Below are positions 16,910-28,534 of a DNA stretch of 64,000 bases, piece by piece; positions within the stretch are counted from its first letter, which is position 1, and each line of letters starts with the position of its first letter. The notes under the pieces were generated by a model, which had not been told where the DNA came from, ran no database searches, and saw only the letters and a program-made list of their open reading frames with translations. A program made the position numbers and the translations under genes. This stretch comes from Amycolatopsis umgeniensis (GTDB lineage Bacteria; Actinomycetota; Actinomycetes; Mycobacteriales; Pseudonocardiaceae): positions 4,092,001 through 4,156,000 of the forward strand of contig NZ_JACHMX010000001.1 in NCBI RefSeq assembly GCF_014205155.1, written 5' to 3'.

Positions 16910-18554
16910 CGATGACGTCGGGCGACACCATGCGCTCGTCGGTGAACAGGTCCTTGTCGTCGACGCCGTAACGCCTGATGTGCTCCGCGTCCTCTTCGAC
17001 GTCCTGGGTGGCCGCGCGCTCCATGAACTTCGACTCGGTCTTCGGCTGCTTCGCGCCGATCTTCTCCGAGCGCCGCATGGCCTCCTCTTCGGGGAGCTCG
17101 CCGATCGGCAGCTGACGGGTCGGCTTCACGCCGCCGCCTTCCTGCCGGGGGCGGCGGTCGCGTTCCTTGTCACCGCTCAGCGCGCCACCCGCGACACCGG
17201 CGCCGAGCGCGGCCGCACCGGCGCCCAGATCGCCCGCGGCCGGGCCGGTGATCTTCGGGACGGCGGGGAAACCGCGGCCGGACTCGTTGCCGGCGGCCAG
17301 TGGCGCCTGCGGTCCGGCGCCCACCGAGCGGCCCTTGCCGAGACCCTGGTCTCCACCGCCCTGGCCGCCTGCGACATTGCCGAAGACGCCGGGACCCGAG
17401 CTGGAGCCAGGGCCCTTGCCGAGAGCGCCGTCGATACCGGGGCCGGTGCCGAACGACTTGCCCGCCGGCTGGGCGGACGTCGTGCTGTTGCCCGGCGGCA
17501 GGCTTCCGGTGGTCTGGCCCGGCGGGACGTTGGTGGAGCCGGGAGGCAGGTTCGGCGCACCCGGCGGGACGAACGTCGAGGAGCCGGGCGGGCCGGTGAC
17601 CGGGTACGACGGCCTGCCCTGTTCGGGCTGCGGGGCGGGCCGGTTCGGTGTCACCCAGCCGCTGCCCGGCGCAGGCGCCGGACGTGAGGTGCCCGAGGGC
17701 GTGGTCGGAGCGGCCGCCGCGGGTGCCGTCGCACCGCCATGAGGTGCCGACGAGCTGGTCTTTCGGGCCGGAGCGCCGCCGACGGCGACACCGTAGGCCG
17801 GGGTCGGCGCGTCGAAGGACGGCGACTTGTTGCTGACGGGCTGCACCACCGGCGGCACGTACTTCGACTCGACGGCGGCCGACGCGGGCCGCACGCTGCC
17901 GTCCGGCGTCAGCTCCGTGGCCGTACCCGCGAGATTGAGCGGGCCGGGACCGCCACCCGCTCCGGCGGCGGTGGTGTTCTGCGTCAGGTTCATCGCCTGC
18001 GGATCGGCCAGCGTGTCCGTCGTCAGCAGGTTCTCGCCGCTGGTCTTGGCGTACTCGTTCAACGCCTCCTGCGCCTGCGCCCGCGCGTTGTTCGCGGCGC
18101 CGACACTCTTGGCGTGGTCGGTCTCGAACCCGATGAGACTCAGCACGACGTCGCCGAGGGTCAAGCCGCCGGCACCCTTCCGCACCACTTCCGGATCCGG
18201 GAGCTTGTGCAGCGTGCGGTTGAAGGCCTCACCCTGGGCGAAGATCATCTCCGCGGAATGCGAGACCTTCGAGTTCGCGTCCTGGGAGAAACCGGCCTGC
18301 TCGGTGAACACCTGGCCGGCCGCGCCACCCGCCTCGCTCTGCCATTCCACGCCGAGCTTGCCCAGCTCGTCGCGCAGCGTCTTGTCGGTGTCGGCGAGCG
18401 CCGTCGCGACGGACTTCAGCGCGTCGACGGCGATGCCGATGCTGCCGGTGCCGTCGCCACTGCGAAAGCGCTCGATCTCGGTCGCGATCCCGGTGTCGGT
18501 GTAGCCGTCGAACCGAAGATCGCGGAGCTTGCCCGCGAGGTCGGAAACGTTCAC
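16881..18554 (-). CDS. PPE-like ESX substrate with Pro/Gly-rich middle and charged C-terminus
   Basis: This 557-residue protein has an alpha-helical N-terminal domain (1-190) with a WxxxxG-type turn at W71 (VEWQSEAGG). A long low-complexity Pro/Gly/Ser region spans about 200-470 (for example PPGAPNLPPGSTNVPPGQTTG). A highly charged tail covers about 470-557. This layout is that of PPE-like substrates in non-mycobacterial actinomycetes. Partners are probably the PE-like protein at 19157 and the EspG at 16106. No Sec signal is present. The GC-rich repeats make this region prone to length variation. Confidence 0.8.
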   Translation of the reverse strand: MNVSDLAGKLRDLRFDGYTDTGIATEIERFRSGDGTGSIGIAVDALKSVATALADTDKTLRDELGKLGVEWQSEAGGAAGQVFTEQAGFSQDANSKVSHSAEMIFAQGEAFNRTLHKLPDPEVVRKGAGGLTLGDVVLSLIGFETDHAKSVGAANNARAQAQEALNEYAKTSGENLLTTDTLADPQAMNLTQNTTAAGAGGGPGPLNLAGTATELTPDGSVRPASAAVESKYVPPVVQPVSNKSPSFDAPTPAYGVAVGGAPARKTSSSAPHGGATAPAAAAPTTPSGTSRPAPAPGSGWVTPNRPAPQPEQGRPSYPVTGPPGSSTFVPPGAPNLPPGSTNVPPGQTTGSLPPGNSTTSAQPAGKSFGTGPGIDGALGKGPGSSSGPGVFGNVAGGQGGGDQGLGKGRSVGAGPQAPLAAGNESGRGFPAVPKITGPAAGDLGAGAAALGAGVAGGALSGDKERDRRPRQEGGGVKPTRQLPIGELPEEEAMRRSEKIGAKQPKTESKFMERAATQDVEEDAEHIRRYGVDDKDLFTDERMVSPDVIGDHGNREAR

Positions 18555-18564
18555 GGCGCCCTCC

Positions 18565-19176
18565 CTAGTTGCGTGCTTTCAAGGTCTGCAAAGCCAGATC
18601 GGCCGCCTGCGCGGACATTTCGCACAGCTGCGGCATGGTGAACGCGCCGGCGGTGACGGTGACGGCCCGCACCGCCAGCGTCTGTCCTCGAGCGACACCG
18701 ACGAGTGTTTCGCAATCGCTCGGTTTCCCGGCGTCGCGGTAGCTCGTGACGGCGGGAAATCCGCCGACCGCCTTCGGTTCCGTCGTCATGCTGTTCTTGC
18801 GGCGTTCGCCCGTGAACCACTCTTCGACGTCCGCGGCGACCGTGCGGACGTAGTAGGTGTGGAAGGGCTCCGCGGCGTCCGCGTCGAAGACACAGGTCGG
18901 GCCGTCGATCGGTTCGGCCGCCGTACGCGGTTTGCTGTTGATCTTGAGCTGGTCGAGCTGCGGCGAGGCGAGCAAGGCGCAGGGATCGGCCCCTTGCAAG
19001 CTCAGCTCGGAAGGCCTGGCCGGCAGCGCGGACGCTTTGGCGCCCTGCGTGGCCGAAGCCAGCGCCGGCTCGTTGGGGAAAGCCTGCCCACCCGTGTCCG
19101 TGGCGCATCCGGCCAGCACGAGGGTGAGCACACCGCCGGAGACCAGCACGCGAGGCCTACGCCCGGTGTACACCAC
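18565..19176 (-). CDS. DUF3558 family lipoprotein
   Basis: This protein of about 203 residues has a lipoprotein signal (basic start, VSGGVLTLVLAGC, lipobox Cys24) and a DUF3558-type extracellular domain with paired cysteines (DPCALLASPQL, PTCVFDAD, SDCETLVGVA, QLCEMSAQAA). The start is uncertain: GTG 19176 gives the best signal peptide and a 20-bp overlap with the upstream gene; ATG 19206 is a longer alternative. DUF3558 lipoproteins often occur beside ESX genes in Pseudonocardiales. The function is unknown; a cell-envelope role is inferred. Confidence 0.8.
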   Translation of the reverse strand: MVYTGRRPRVLVSGGVLTLVLAGCATDTGGQAFPNEPALASATQGAKASALPARPSELSLQGADPCALLASPQLDQLKINSKPRTAAEPIDGPTCVFDADAAEPFHTYYVRTVAADVEEWFTGERRKNSMTTEPKAVGGFPAVTSYRDAGKPSDCETLVGVARGQTLAVRAVTVTAGAFTMPQLCEMSAQAADLALQTLKARN

Positions 19177-19543
19177 GGTCCCCGAACGCGGCGGCCTTGT
19201 CCGCATCACTGGTCTTGTACTCCTTGGCCGCCGTGCGGAGCTGGTTGACCAGCCCCCGCAGACCGGCCACGTAGGCCTTGACCTGCGCGGCGTACGACTG
19301 GTCGCCGTCGGCAACGAGCTCGTTCCAGACACTGGTCGAGTGCACGCTCACCGTGTCGTTGGCCGGAGTGTCGATGCGCAGCTGGTCGAGCCGCGTCAAA
19401 AGCTTGTCCTGCAACGCGTCGACCTGCTCTTCGACGATCTTCGCCACTTCGAGCAGCTTCGACGGATCTACTCTGATGTCGGCCACCGACGGCGGCGTCG
19501 GGACCGCCGACGTGAGGTCCTGGATCTTGCCCGATGCTGCCAT
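19157..19543 (-). CDS. PE-like helical ESX protein
   Basis: This 128-residue protein is helical after a proline-rich start (AVPTPPSVADIRVDPSKLLEV). It has two long helices with a turn near VHSTSVWNELV, the size and shape of PE-type or WXG100-type ESX proteins. I chose the ATG at 19543 over 19579 because the upstream residues are cysteine-containing and unconserved-looking. It is the first gene of the ESX block, so it may pair with the PPE-like protein two genes downstream. It has no secretion signal. Confidence 0.7.
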   Translation of the reverse strand: MAASGKIQDLTSAVPTPPSVADIRVDPSKLLEVAKIVEEQVDALQDKLLTRLDQLRIDTPANDTVSVHSTSVWNELVADGDQSYAAQVKAYVAGLRGLVNQLRTAAKEYKTSDADKAAAFGDRGVHRA

Positions 19544-19659
19544 TCCCCACCCCTTTGATACGCACGTCGAGGCTACCAACGCTGAGGTAACGAGCGCCTG
19601 AGCTTCGCAGGAAATACCGGGTTAGACGCATCCAGGAGCGGGATGGTTCCGTTCGAAAT

Positions 19660-20922
19660 TCACGAAACCGGGGTGGCGATCTCTCCCTTGGCGGCGAGCA
19701 GGGCGATGTCGGTGCGGTGGTGCGAGCCGGCCAGGTGGACCTTCTCGACCGTCGCGTAGGCGTCCTTGCGGGCGGCCTTGAGGTTCTTGCCGGTGCCGAC
19801 GACCGACAGCACGCGGCCGCCGGAGGAGACCACGGCGCCGTCGTCGCGGCGGCGGGTCCCGGCGTGGAGCACGCCTTCGATCTCGCCACCGGTGATGACG
19901 TCGCCGGTCCTCGGCTTGCCGGGGTAGCCGTCCGCGGCGAGCACGACGGTGACCGCCGCGCCGGAGTCCCAGTCCAGCGGCGGCAGATCGGCGAGTTCGC
20001 CGGTCGCCGTCGCGTGCAGGACCTTGCCGAGCGGGCTGCGCAGCAGCGCCAGGACGACCTGGGTCTCCGGGTCGCCGAAGCGGCAGTTGAACTCGATGAC
20101 CTGCGGGCCTTCGGAAGTCAGCGCGAGACCGGCGTAGAGCAGGCCGGAGAAGGTGGCGCCGCGGTCGTCGAGCTCGTCGACCACGGGCTGGACGATCCGC
20201 TCGACGACGTCGTCGACCAGGTCCTTCGGCGCCCACGGCAGCGGCGCGTAGGCGCCCATGCCGCCGGTGTTCGGACCGGCGTCGCCGTCGCCGACGCGCT
20301 TGAAGTCCTGCGCGGGCAGCAGCGGGACGACCGTGCGGCCGTCGACGAAGCAGAAGAGAGAGGCCTCCGGGCCGTCGAGGAACGACTCCAGGAGCACCGG
20401 GTGGCCGCCGTCGAGCAGCATCAGGGCGTGCTTGCGCGCGACGTCGACGTCCGTGGTGACCACGACGCCCTTACCCGCGGCGAGGCCGTCGTCCTTGACC
20501 ACCCAAGTGGGGCCGAAGCGGCCGAGCGCGGCGTCGAGGCGGGCCGGGTTGTCGACGACCTCGCAGTGCGCTGTCGGCACCTTCGCGACCGCCATGACGT
20601 CCTTCGCGAACGCCTTCGAGCCCTCGATCCTGGCCGCGGACGCGGACGGGCCGAAGCAGGCGATGCCCGCCTTCCGGACCGCGTCGGCGACACCCGCCAC
20701 CAGCGGGACCTCGGGACCGACCACCACCAGGTCCGCCTGCCACTGCTTGGCCAGGGCGGAGACCGATTCGGGGTCGGCCGCGTCGACACCGAGCTGCTCG
20801 GCCACCGAGGAGGTGCCGGCGTTGCCCGGGGCACAGGCCAGCGCGGTGACGGAAGGGTCTTCCGCGACCGCGAGGACAAGTGCATGCTCACGGGCGCCGG
20901 ACCCGATTACCAGTACGCGCAC
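19660..20922 (-). CDS. purD: Phosphoribosylamine--glycine ligase (GAR synthetase)
   Basis: This 420-residue ATP-grasp enzyme makes glycinamide ribonucleotide in purine synthesis. The N-terminal nucleotide-binding segment is [14 protein letters not shown]. The ATP-grasp region includes SKAFAKDVM and the P-loop-like [13 protein letters not shown]. The catalytic block includes [10 protein letters not shown] and [13 protein letters not shown]. The length is typical. The start is a GTG at 20922 without an obvious ribosome-binding site, which can indicate a short leader. It follows the ESX block only by position; no functional link is evident. Confidence 0.96.
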   Translation of the reverse strand: MRVLVIGSGAREHALVLAVAEDPSVTALACAPGNAGTSSVAEQLGVDAADPESVSALAKQWQADLVVVGPEVPLVAGVADAVRKAGIACFGPSASAARIEGSKAFAKDVMAVAKVPTAHCEVVDNPARLDAALGRFGPTWVVKDDGLAAGKGVVVTTDVDVARKHALMLLDGGHPVLLESFLDGPEASLFCFVDGRTVVPLLPAQDFKRVGDGDAGPNTGGMGAYAPLPWAPKDLVDDVVERIVQPVVDELDDRGATFSGLLYAGLALTSEGPQVIEFNCRFGDPETQVVLALLRSPLGKVLHATATGELADLPPLDWDSGAAVTVVLAADGYPGKPRTGDVITGGEIEGVLHAGTRRRDDGAVVSSGGRVLSVVGTGKNLKAARKDAYATVEKVHLAGSHHRTDIALLAAKGEIATPVS

Positions 20923-21240
20923 GACGCACAGGGTAACCGTGCCGGAGATGCCCTGTCGGCGGAGCCACGTGAAACCCGCCCCGACCGGAGGCCCCGCTAT
21001 CGTGGCGACGGGGCACCATAACGTCTGACCTGCGGAAACACGAACCTGCCCCGGCGACGCGATCGCCGTCGCGGGTCACCGATCACCACAGCCCGAACAC
21101 GTCGCCGTCCTCGAGCGGGTGGTTCCATCCGGCGTTCACCCGGCGGTCAGCGCTCCGCCGGTCCGTCTTCGCCGTCCGGACGCCTCCTGCGTCAAGGGTG
21201 GCGCGGTACCCCGAGTTCGAGTCGAAAGAGGTTACCCACC
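20923..21240. other. Divergent promoter region between purD and the glycerophosphodiesterase gene
   Basis: This 318-bp stretch separates two divergent starts and should hold both promoters. I see no convincing small gene, operator-like long palindrome or known RNA motif. A minor inverted repeat (GCGACG...CGTCGC) lies near 21055-21075. AAAGAGG at the right end is the ribosome-binding site of the gene at 21241. Confidence 0.5.
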
Positions 21241-22359
21241 ATGCGAAAGCGCCTGGGCGTGCTCGCCCTGTCCGGTCTCGCCGTCCTCAGCGTCACAGGG
21301 CTGGCGGGCGCCGCCGAGCCGGGTGCCGGAGATGTGTCGGCACAGGCCAGGGGTCACGATGGTCCGGTGATCGTCGGACACCGCGGCGCGCCGGGTTACC
21401 GCCCGGAGCACACGCTCGCCTCGTATGAGCTCGCCTACCGCCAGGGCGTCGACTGGGTCGACGTCGACCTGGTGCCCACCAAGGACGGCCAGCTGGTCGC
21501 CCGGCACGAGAACGAGATCGGCGGGACCACCGACGTCGCGAAGCACCCCGAGTTCGCGAACCGGAAGGCGACGAAGGTCATCGACGGCGCGTCGTTCACC
21601 GGCTGGTTCACCGAGGACTTCACCCTCGCCGAGCTGAAGACCCTGCGCGCGACCGAGCGGATCCCGCAGCTGCGCCCGAACAACAAGATCTACGACGGCC
21701 GCTACCAGATCGCCACCTACCAGGAGGTGCTCGACCTGACGCGCCGTCTGGGCCGCGAGCTGCGCCGTGAGCTGGGGACGTACCCCGAGATCAAGCACTC
21801 GACCTACTTCTCCTCGATCAAGAACCCGACCGAGCCGAAGCTGGTCGAGCTGCTCAAGCGCAACGGGCTCAACCACCCGAAGGCGCCGGTGATCATCCAG
21901 TCGTTCGAGGTGTCGAACCTGATCGCGCTTTCGCGCCAGGTGCGGGTGCCGCTGCTGCAGCTGACCTCGGCGACCGGCGCTCCGGCCGACTTCGTCGCGA
22001 AGGGCGACCCGCGGACGTACGCCGACCTCGTCACGCCGGCGGGCCTGAAGGAGATCTCGAAGTACGCGGACTACCTGGGCCCGGAGAAGGCGCAGGTCAT
22101 CCCCGTGGTGAACGGGGCGCTGGGCGCGCCGACCAAGCTCGTCGCCGACGCGCACCAGGCCGGGCTGAAGGTCGGGCCGTACACGTTCCGCAACGAGAAC
22201 AACTTCCTCCCGCAGAACCTGCGCTCGTCGGCCAACCTCGCGGAGTACGGCAACGCGTTCGCCGAGCAGGAGGCCTTCCTCAAGGCGGGCGTCGACGGAT
22301 ACTTCGCCGACCACCCGGACACCGCGCTGGAAGCGGTGAAGGCTTTCCGGGGTCGCTGA
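21241..22359 (+). CDS. Secreted glycerophosphodiester phosphodiesterase
   Basis: This 372-residue extracellular enzyme has a Sec signal peptide (residues 1-24, ending LAGAAEP). It hydrolyses glycerophosphodiesters to glycerol 3-phosphate and an alcohol. Catalytic elements of the TIM-barrel family are visible: VGHRGA with His47, the metal ligand in RPEHT (Glu56), VDVDL (74-78) and His89 in ARHE. A C-terminal KAGVDGYFADHPD block closes the barrel. It stands alone, with a strong terminator after it, and probably serves phosphate or glycerol scavenging outside the cell. Confidence 0.93.
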   Translation: MRKRLGVLALSGLAVLSVTGLAGAAEPGAGDVSAQARGHDGPVIVGHRGAPGYRPEHTLASYELAYRQGVDWVDVDLVPTKDGQLVARHENEIGGTTDVAKHPEFANRKATKVIDGASFTGWFTEDFTLAELKTLRATERIPQLRPNNKIYDGRYQIATYQEVLDLTRRLGRELRRELGTYPEIKHSTYFSSIKNPTEPKLVELLKRNGLNHPKAPVIIQSFEVSNLIALSRQVRVPLLQLTSATGAPADFVAKGDPRTYADLVTPAGLKEISKYADYLGPEKAQVIPVVNGALGAPTKLVADAHQAGLKVGPYTFRNENNFLPQNLRSSANLAEYGNAFAEQEAFLKAGVDGYFADHPDTALEAVKAFRGR

Positions 22360-22380
22360 CACCTCCTCTCCGATGCCGTG

Positions 22381-22412
22381 AACGGCCCGTTCCTCGCGAA
22401 CGGGCCGTTTTC
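22381..22412 (+). terminator. Rho-independent-type terminator after the glycerophosphodiesterase gene
   Basis: Perfect 11-bp arms AACGGCCCGTT (22381-22391) and AACGGGCCGTT (22399-22409) enclose a 7-base loop and are followed by TTTTCG. The position 22 bp after the stop codon fits an intrinsic terminator with a short T-run. Confidence 0.85.
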
Positions 22413-22523
22413 GCGCGTCCGACGAGGCGGGTTTCTTGACGGGACCTTGACACGCCCAGGTCGGCGGGCCTAATTTCGGCGGATCTCAATGGTCTGTCCG
22501 CATACCTTTTAAGTGGGTGCCCG

Positions 22524-24062
22524 ATGGATGTCTCAGACGCCCGTGCCGCCGAACCCGCCGACGAAGACAGTGCCCGGCTCCACCAACTCGGCTACGCGCA
22601 GGAACTCCGGCGCACGATGTCGACCTTCTCCAATTTCGCCGTCTCGTTCACGATCATTTCGATCCTCTCCGGCTGCCTGACCCTCTACGGGTTCGGCATG
22701 AAGACCGGCGGCCCCGCCGCGATGATCTGGGGCTGGCCACTGGTCGGCCTGTTCGTCATCCTGGTCGGGCTCGGCATGGCCGAGGTCTGTTCCAGCTACC
22801 CGACCGCGGGCGGCCTCTACTACTGGGCCGCGAAGCTCGCCCCGCGCAACGGCGCGGCCTGGTCGTGGTTCACCGGCTGGTTCAACCTCATCGGGCAGAT
22901 CGCCGTCACCGCGGGCATCGACTTCGGCGCGGCGCTGTTCCTCAACGCCTTCCTCGATCTGCAGTTCGGCTTCGAGGCGACACCGGGCCACACGATCCTG
23001 CTGCTGGGGATCATCCTGGTGATCCACGGCCTGCTGAACACCTTCGGCGTCAAGATCGTGGCGCTGCTGAACACCGTCAGCGTGTGGTGGCATCTCGCGG
23101 GTGTGCTGGTCATCGTCGGGGTGCTGGTCATCGTGCCCGAGAAACACCAGGACGCGTCGTTCGTCTTCGGCGAGTTCGTGAACAACACGGGCTGGGCGTC
23201 ACCGGTCTACGTCTTCTTACTGGGCCTGCTGCTCGCGCAGTACACACTCACGGGGTACGACGCCTCGGCCCACATGACCGAGGAGACCAAGAACGCGGCG
23301 AAGGCCGGGCCTCGCGGGATCGTCAACTCGATCCTCGTCTCCCTGGTCGCGGGCTGGATCCTGCTGATCGGCCTCACCTTCGCCATTCAGGACTACGAGG
23401 GCGCCGTCGGCTCCGAGACCGGCGTGCCACCCGCGCAGATCTTCCTCGACGCGACCGGTGAGACGACCGGCAAGTTCCTCTTGCTGATCTGCATCGGCGC
23501 GCAGCTGTTCTGCGGGATGGCGTCGGTGACCGCGAACTCGCGGATGATCTACGCCTTCGCCCGTGACGGCGCGATCCCGGGTTCGAGCTTCTGGCACCGC
23601 ATCAACAAGCGCACCCAGACGCCGACCAACGCGGTGTGGCTCGCCGCGGGCGGCGCGCTCCTGCTCGCCCTGCCGTACCTGTGGAGCGCGACCGCCTACG
23701 CGGCGGTGACCTCGATCGCGGTCGTCGGTCTTTACGTGGCCTACGTGATCCCGGTGTTCCTGCGGGTGCGCAAGGGCGACGACTTCGAACCCGGACCGTG
23801 GAACCTCGGCAAGTGGGGCAAACCGATCGGCATCGTCGCGACCATCTGGGTGTGCTTCATCTTCGTCCTGTTCATGCTCCCGCAGGGATCGCCGATCACC
23901 ATCGACAGTTTCAACTACACGCCCATCGCCTTCCTCGTCGTACTCGGTGGTGCCGCGGTGTGGTGGTTCGCCTCCGCGCGCAAGTGGTTCACCGGCCCGA
24001 AGGTGCAGGGGTCCGAGGCCGAACTCGCGGCGGTGGAACGGGAACTCAAGGAACTCGGCTGA
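22524..24062 (+). CDS. APC-superfamily amino-acid permease
   Basis: This 512-residue integral membrane protein has about 12 hydrophobic segments. The N-terminal FSNFAVSFTIISILSG and the GMAEVCSSYPTAGGLYYW block match the amino acid/choline transporter group of the APC superfamily (GABA permease and relatives). These are proton-coupled importers of amino acids or amines. A loop motif MTEETKNAAKAGPRGI is typical. Its 3' end overlaps that of the convergent MFS gene by 17 bp. The substrate is unresolved; GABA, another amino acid, ethanolamine or choline are possible. Confidence 0.9.
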   Translation: MDVSDARAAEPADEDSARLHQLGYAQELRRTMSTFSNFAVSFTIISILSGCLTLYGFGMKTGGPAAMIWGWPLVGLFVILVGLGMAEVCSSYPTAGGLYYWAAKLAPRNGAAWSWFTGWFNLIGQIAVTAGIDFGAALFLNAFLDLQFGFEATPGHTILLLGIILVIHGLLNTFGVKIVALLNTVSVWWHLAGVLVIVGVLVIVPEKHQDASFVFGEFVNNTGWASPVYVFLLGLLLAQYTLTGYDASAHMTEETKNAAKAGPRGIVNSILVSLVAGWILLIGLTFAIQDYEGAVGSETGVPPAQIFLDATGETTGKFLLLICIGAQLFCGMASVTANSRMIYAFARDGAIPGSSFWHRINKRTQTPTNAVWLAAGGALLLALPYLWSATAYAAVTSIAVVGLYVAYVIPVFLRVRKGDDFEPGPWNLGKWGKPIGIVATIWVCFIFVLFMLPQGSPITIDSFNYTPIAFLVVLGGAAVWWFASARKWFTGPKVQGSEAELAAVERELKELG

Positions 24063-25263
24063 CGGCCGCCCTGGCGCGGCCGACGCGGACTCCGGTCACC
24101 GCGGCCGCGCCCAGGGCACCGACGGCGGCGAAGGCGTAGAAGCCCCACGGGTACGCGATCCCGGCGCTCAGCAACGCGCCGCCGAGGATCGGCCCGCTGA
24201 TCGCGCCGATGCGGCCGACACCCGCGGCCCAGCCGATTCCGGTGGCACGCATGGCGTCCGGGTACGTCTTGCCGATGTACGCGTACACGAGCACCTGAGC
24301 GCTGAACACGAATCCGCCGGTGAGGAACACGGCCACGTACAGGCCGACAGCGGGCAGCTTCACGCTCAGCAGGGCCAGGAACACGGCCGCCCCGAGGAAC
24401 CAGAAGATCACCGCCGGCCGCACGCCGACCTTGTCCGCCACCCGGCCCGCGACCAGCAGGCCGACGACGCCGCCGAGGTTCAGCGTGAGCAGCAGCCCGA
24501 GCGCCGCGCCGAGCGGGTACCCGGCCTGGCGCATGATCTCCGGCAGCCAGGTGTTGAGCCCGTAGACCAGCAGCAGCCCCATGAACGACGTCACCCAGAA
24601 CGCGATGGTGGCCCGCAGCAGCCCGCCGCGGAACAGGCCGCCGACGACCTGCGTGGCCGACTTCTCCTGCGTCTCCCGCACGCGCTCGAAGGACTCGGAC
24701 TCCGGCAGGTACTTGATCATCAACGGCACCAGCACGAGGGCGGGCAGCGCGCCGGCGACGAACATCGCGCGCCAGCCGAGCGGCTGGATCAGCCAGATTC
24801 CCAGCAGGGCGGTGAGGACCGCGCCGACGTGGTAGCCGGTCATCACCGTGGTGGTCGCGCTGCCGCCCTTTTCCTTGCGGGCGTACTCGGTGACCAGCGC
24901 GATCGCCGTCGGGAGGCAACCGCCCAGGCCGAGCCCGGCGAGGAAGCGGAACAACCCGAAGAAGAACGCCGAGGGCGCGATCGCGCAGAGCGCGGTGCAC
25001 ACCGAGAAGGCCGTGACGGCGATGATCAGCGCCTTGCGGCGGCCGATCACGTCGGTGATCGTGCCGATCGCCATCGCGCCGATCATCATGCCGATCAGGC
25101 CGAACGTCGAGATGACCGACGCCGTGCCGGGGGTCAGCCCCCAGACGTGGTCACGGAGCAGTGCGGGCAGCACCGTACCCAGGACGACCAGGTCGAATCC
25201 GTCGAGCAGGACCGCCGTCCAGGCGAGCGTTACCACCCACGAACGGGCCGCGGCAGGGGACAT
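24046..25263 (-). CDS. MFS transporter, aromatic acid:H+ symporter-like
   Basis: This 405-residue 12-helix transporter contains the AAHS-type first-helix signature LLDGFDLVVLGTVLPAL (residues 18-34) and the MFS loop motif DVIGRRKA. AAHS members import benzoate, hydroxybenzoates and related acids. I chose the ATG at 25263 because GGAGG lies six bases upstream and the extended frame adds a non-hydrophobic, His-rich stretch. It is 79 bp downstream of the F420-type oxidoreductase gene on the same strand, so both could belong to one aromatic or xenobiotic pathway. Confidence 0.88.
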   Translation of the reverse strand: MSPAAARSWVVTLAWTAVLLDGFDLVVLGTVLPALLRDHVWGLTPGTASVISTFGLIGMMIGAMAIGTITDVIGRRKALIIAVTAFSVCTALCAIAPSAFFFGLFRFLAGLGLGGCLPTAIALVTEYARKEKGGSATTTVMTGYHVGAVLTALLGIWLIQPLGWRAMFVAGALPALVLVPLMIKYLPESESFERVRETQEKSATQVVGGLFRGGLLRATIAFWVTSFMGLLLVYGLNTWLPEIMRQAGYPLGAALGLLLTLNLGGVVGLLVAGRVADKVGVRPAVIFWFLGAAVFLALLSVKLPAVGLYVAVFLTGGFVFSAQVLVYAYIGKTYPDAMRATGIGWAAGVGRIGAISGPILGGALLSAGIAYPWGFYAFAAVGALGAAAVTGVRVGRARAAVSRVP

Positions 25264-25342
25264 GGGGACCTCCAGCTGTTCGCTATGCGCACGAGTATGC
25301 ACAATACGAACGCTGTGAGCAAGGCCACTGGACCCCTGGATG

Positions 25343-26278
25343 TCAACGTTTCGCGAGATCTCCCAGAACACGCCAGGTGCGGAGCCGCTCTTCGCTGGTC
25401 CGGATACCGCTCTGGGTCGCGACGACCTCTGTCGCGCCGGCGTCGAAATACCGCCGGATCTCGGCCGCGACGGTCTCCTCGTCCCCGGCGATCACCAGCT
25501 CACCGGCGGAATCCACGCCCTGGACGTCGAAAACCGCGCGATAGGAGGGGATGTCGCGGAAGAACGCGTACTGCCTGTCGACCGTGGCGCGGATGGCGTC
25601 GGGATCGTCGGTCACGACGACCGGGACCATCGCGATGACCCGCGGCGCCGGACGGCCGGCGGCGGCTTGGGTGATCTCCGGGACGATCAGCTCCGAAAGC
25701 GCCTTCGGCCCGGCGAGGAACGGGATCGTGCCGTCGGCGAGTTCGCCGGTGACACGCAGCGCCTGTCGCCCCATCGCGGCGATGATCAGCGGGATGTCCG
25801 AAGAGCCCGCGACCGAGAGCGATGCCGCGAAACCCTTGGCGTGCGCGGTGACCGTCTCACCCTGGAAGTCGACTTCGTCGCCTTCGAACACCTGGCGGAG
25901 GATCGTGAGGTATTCGCGCAGGTGCTTGATCGGGGACGGATACTCGATGCCGTACGCCGGTTCGAGCCAGTTTTTCGCGCCGGTGCCGAGGCCGAGCACG
26001 AACCGGCCGCCGGTGGCGGCCTGCGCCGTCTGCGCGAGGCCGGTGATCAGCAGCGGATGTCGCGGATAGATCGGGACGACGCCGGTTCCGACGGCGATCC
26101 CCGGCACGGCGCGGCCCGCGAGGGCGGCGACGGTGATCGCGTCGTGCTCCATCTGTTGGGAGAACCAGGCGGACGTGAGGCCCGCGTCGGCGGCCTGCTG
26201 GGTCTGCGTGATGAGTTCGTCGACGATGTTGACGGCGTTCGCGGTGTCCCCGGACGGGAGTGCCACTCCGATGGTCAT
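25343..26278 (-). CDS. LLM-class (luciferase-like) F420-dependent oxidoreductase
   Basis: This 311-residue TIM-barrel protein belongs to the luciferase-like monooxygenase superfamily. The N-terminal strand is NMTIGVALPSGD or, from the preferred ATG, MTIGVALPSGD. The family block GGRFVLGLGTGAKNWLEPAYG and the late VIAGDEETVAAEIRRYFDAG are characteristic of the F420-dependent subgroup. An upstream TTG at 26284 is a less likely start. Such enzymes reduce or oxidise small organic molecules using F420 or FMN. It is followed by an AAHS-type MFS transporter. Confidence 0.87.
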   Translation of the reverse strand: MTIGVALPSGDTANAVNIVDELITQTQQAADAGLTSAWFSQQMEHDAITVAALAGRAVPGIAVGTGVVPIYPRHPLLITGLAQTAQAATGGRFVLGLGTGAKNWLEPAYGIEYPSPIKHLREYLTILRQVFEGDEVDFQGETVTAHAKGFAASLSVAGSSDIPLIIAAMGRQALRVTGELADGTIPFLAGPKALSELIVPEITQAAAGRPAPRVIAMVPVVVTDDPDAIRATVDRQYAFFRDIPSYRAVFDVQGVDSAGELVIAGDEETVAAEIRRYFDAGATEVVATQSGIRTSEERLRTWRVLGDLAKR

Positions 26279-26374
26279 GTTCAACGCTAACCGCGCCGTC
26301 GAGGGGATATTTCCGCGTTCACCGGGTGGGATGCCGCCGGCTGGGAGGGCGGCGGGACGGCGCTTTGGTCGCCG

Positions 26375-26437
26375 CCAAGTACGTGAAGGCCCCCTTCACA
26401 GCGCTAGGCGCAATGTAGGGGGCCTCCACGTACTTGG
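26375..26437. repeat. Intergenic palindrome, family A (copy 1)
   Basis: Arms 26375-26395 and 26417-26437 are 21 bp long and match at 20 of 21 positions (CCAAGTACGTGAAGGCCCCC core), with a 21-base loop. It lies 28 bp downstream of the purA stop and upstream of the oxidoreductase gene, so it may terminate purA transcription. Related hairpins are at 29321 and 47809. Confidence 0.75.
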
Positions 26438-26465
26438 GTGAGCCATCCGCAAGTCCGTGAGGACG

Positions 26466-28487
<2,022 letters not shown>

Positions 28488-28519
28488 CCCGTTCGGCCCA
28501 GAACCTTCAGCTGGACTTT

Positions 28520-28534
28520 CCGAAAATTTTTCGG
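28520..28534 (+). terminator. Short A/T-rich palindrome after the hypothetical gene
   Basis: CCGAAAA and TTTTCGG are 7-bp arms around one T, 33 bp after the stop at 28487. In such GC-rich DNA the A/T centre stands out. It may be a weak terminator or an operator for the downstream nuclease gene. Confidence 0.35.
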
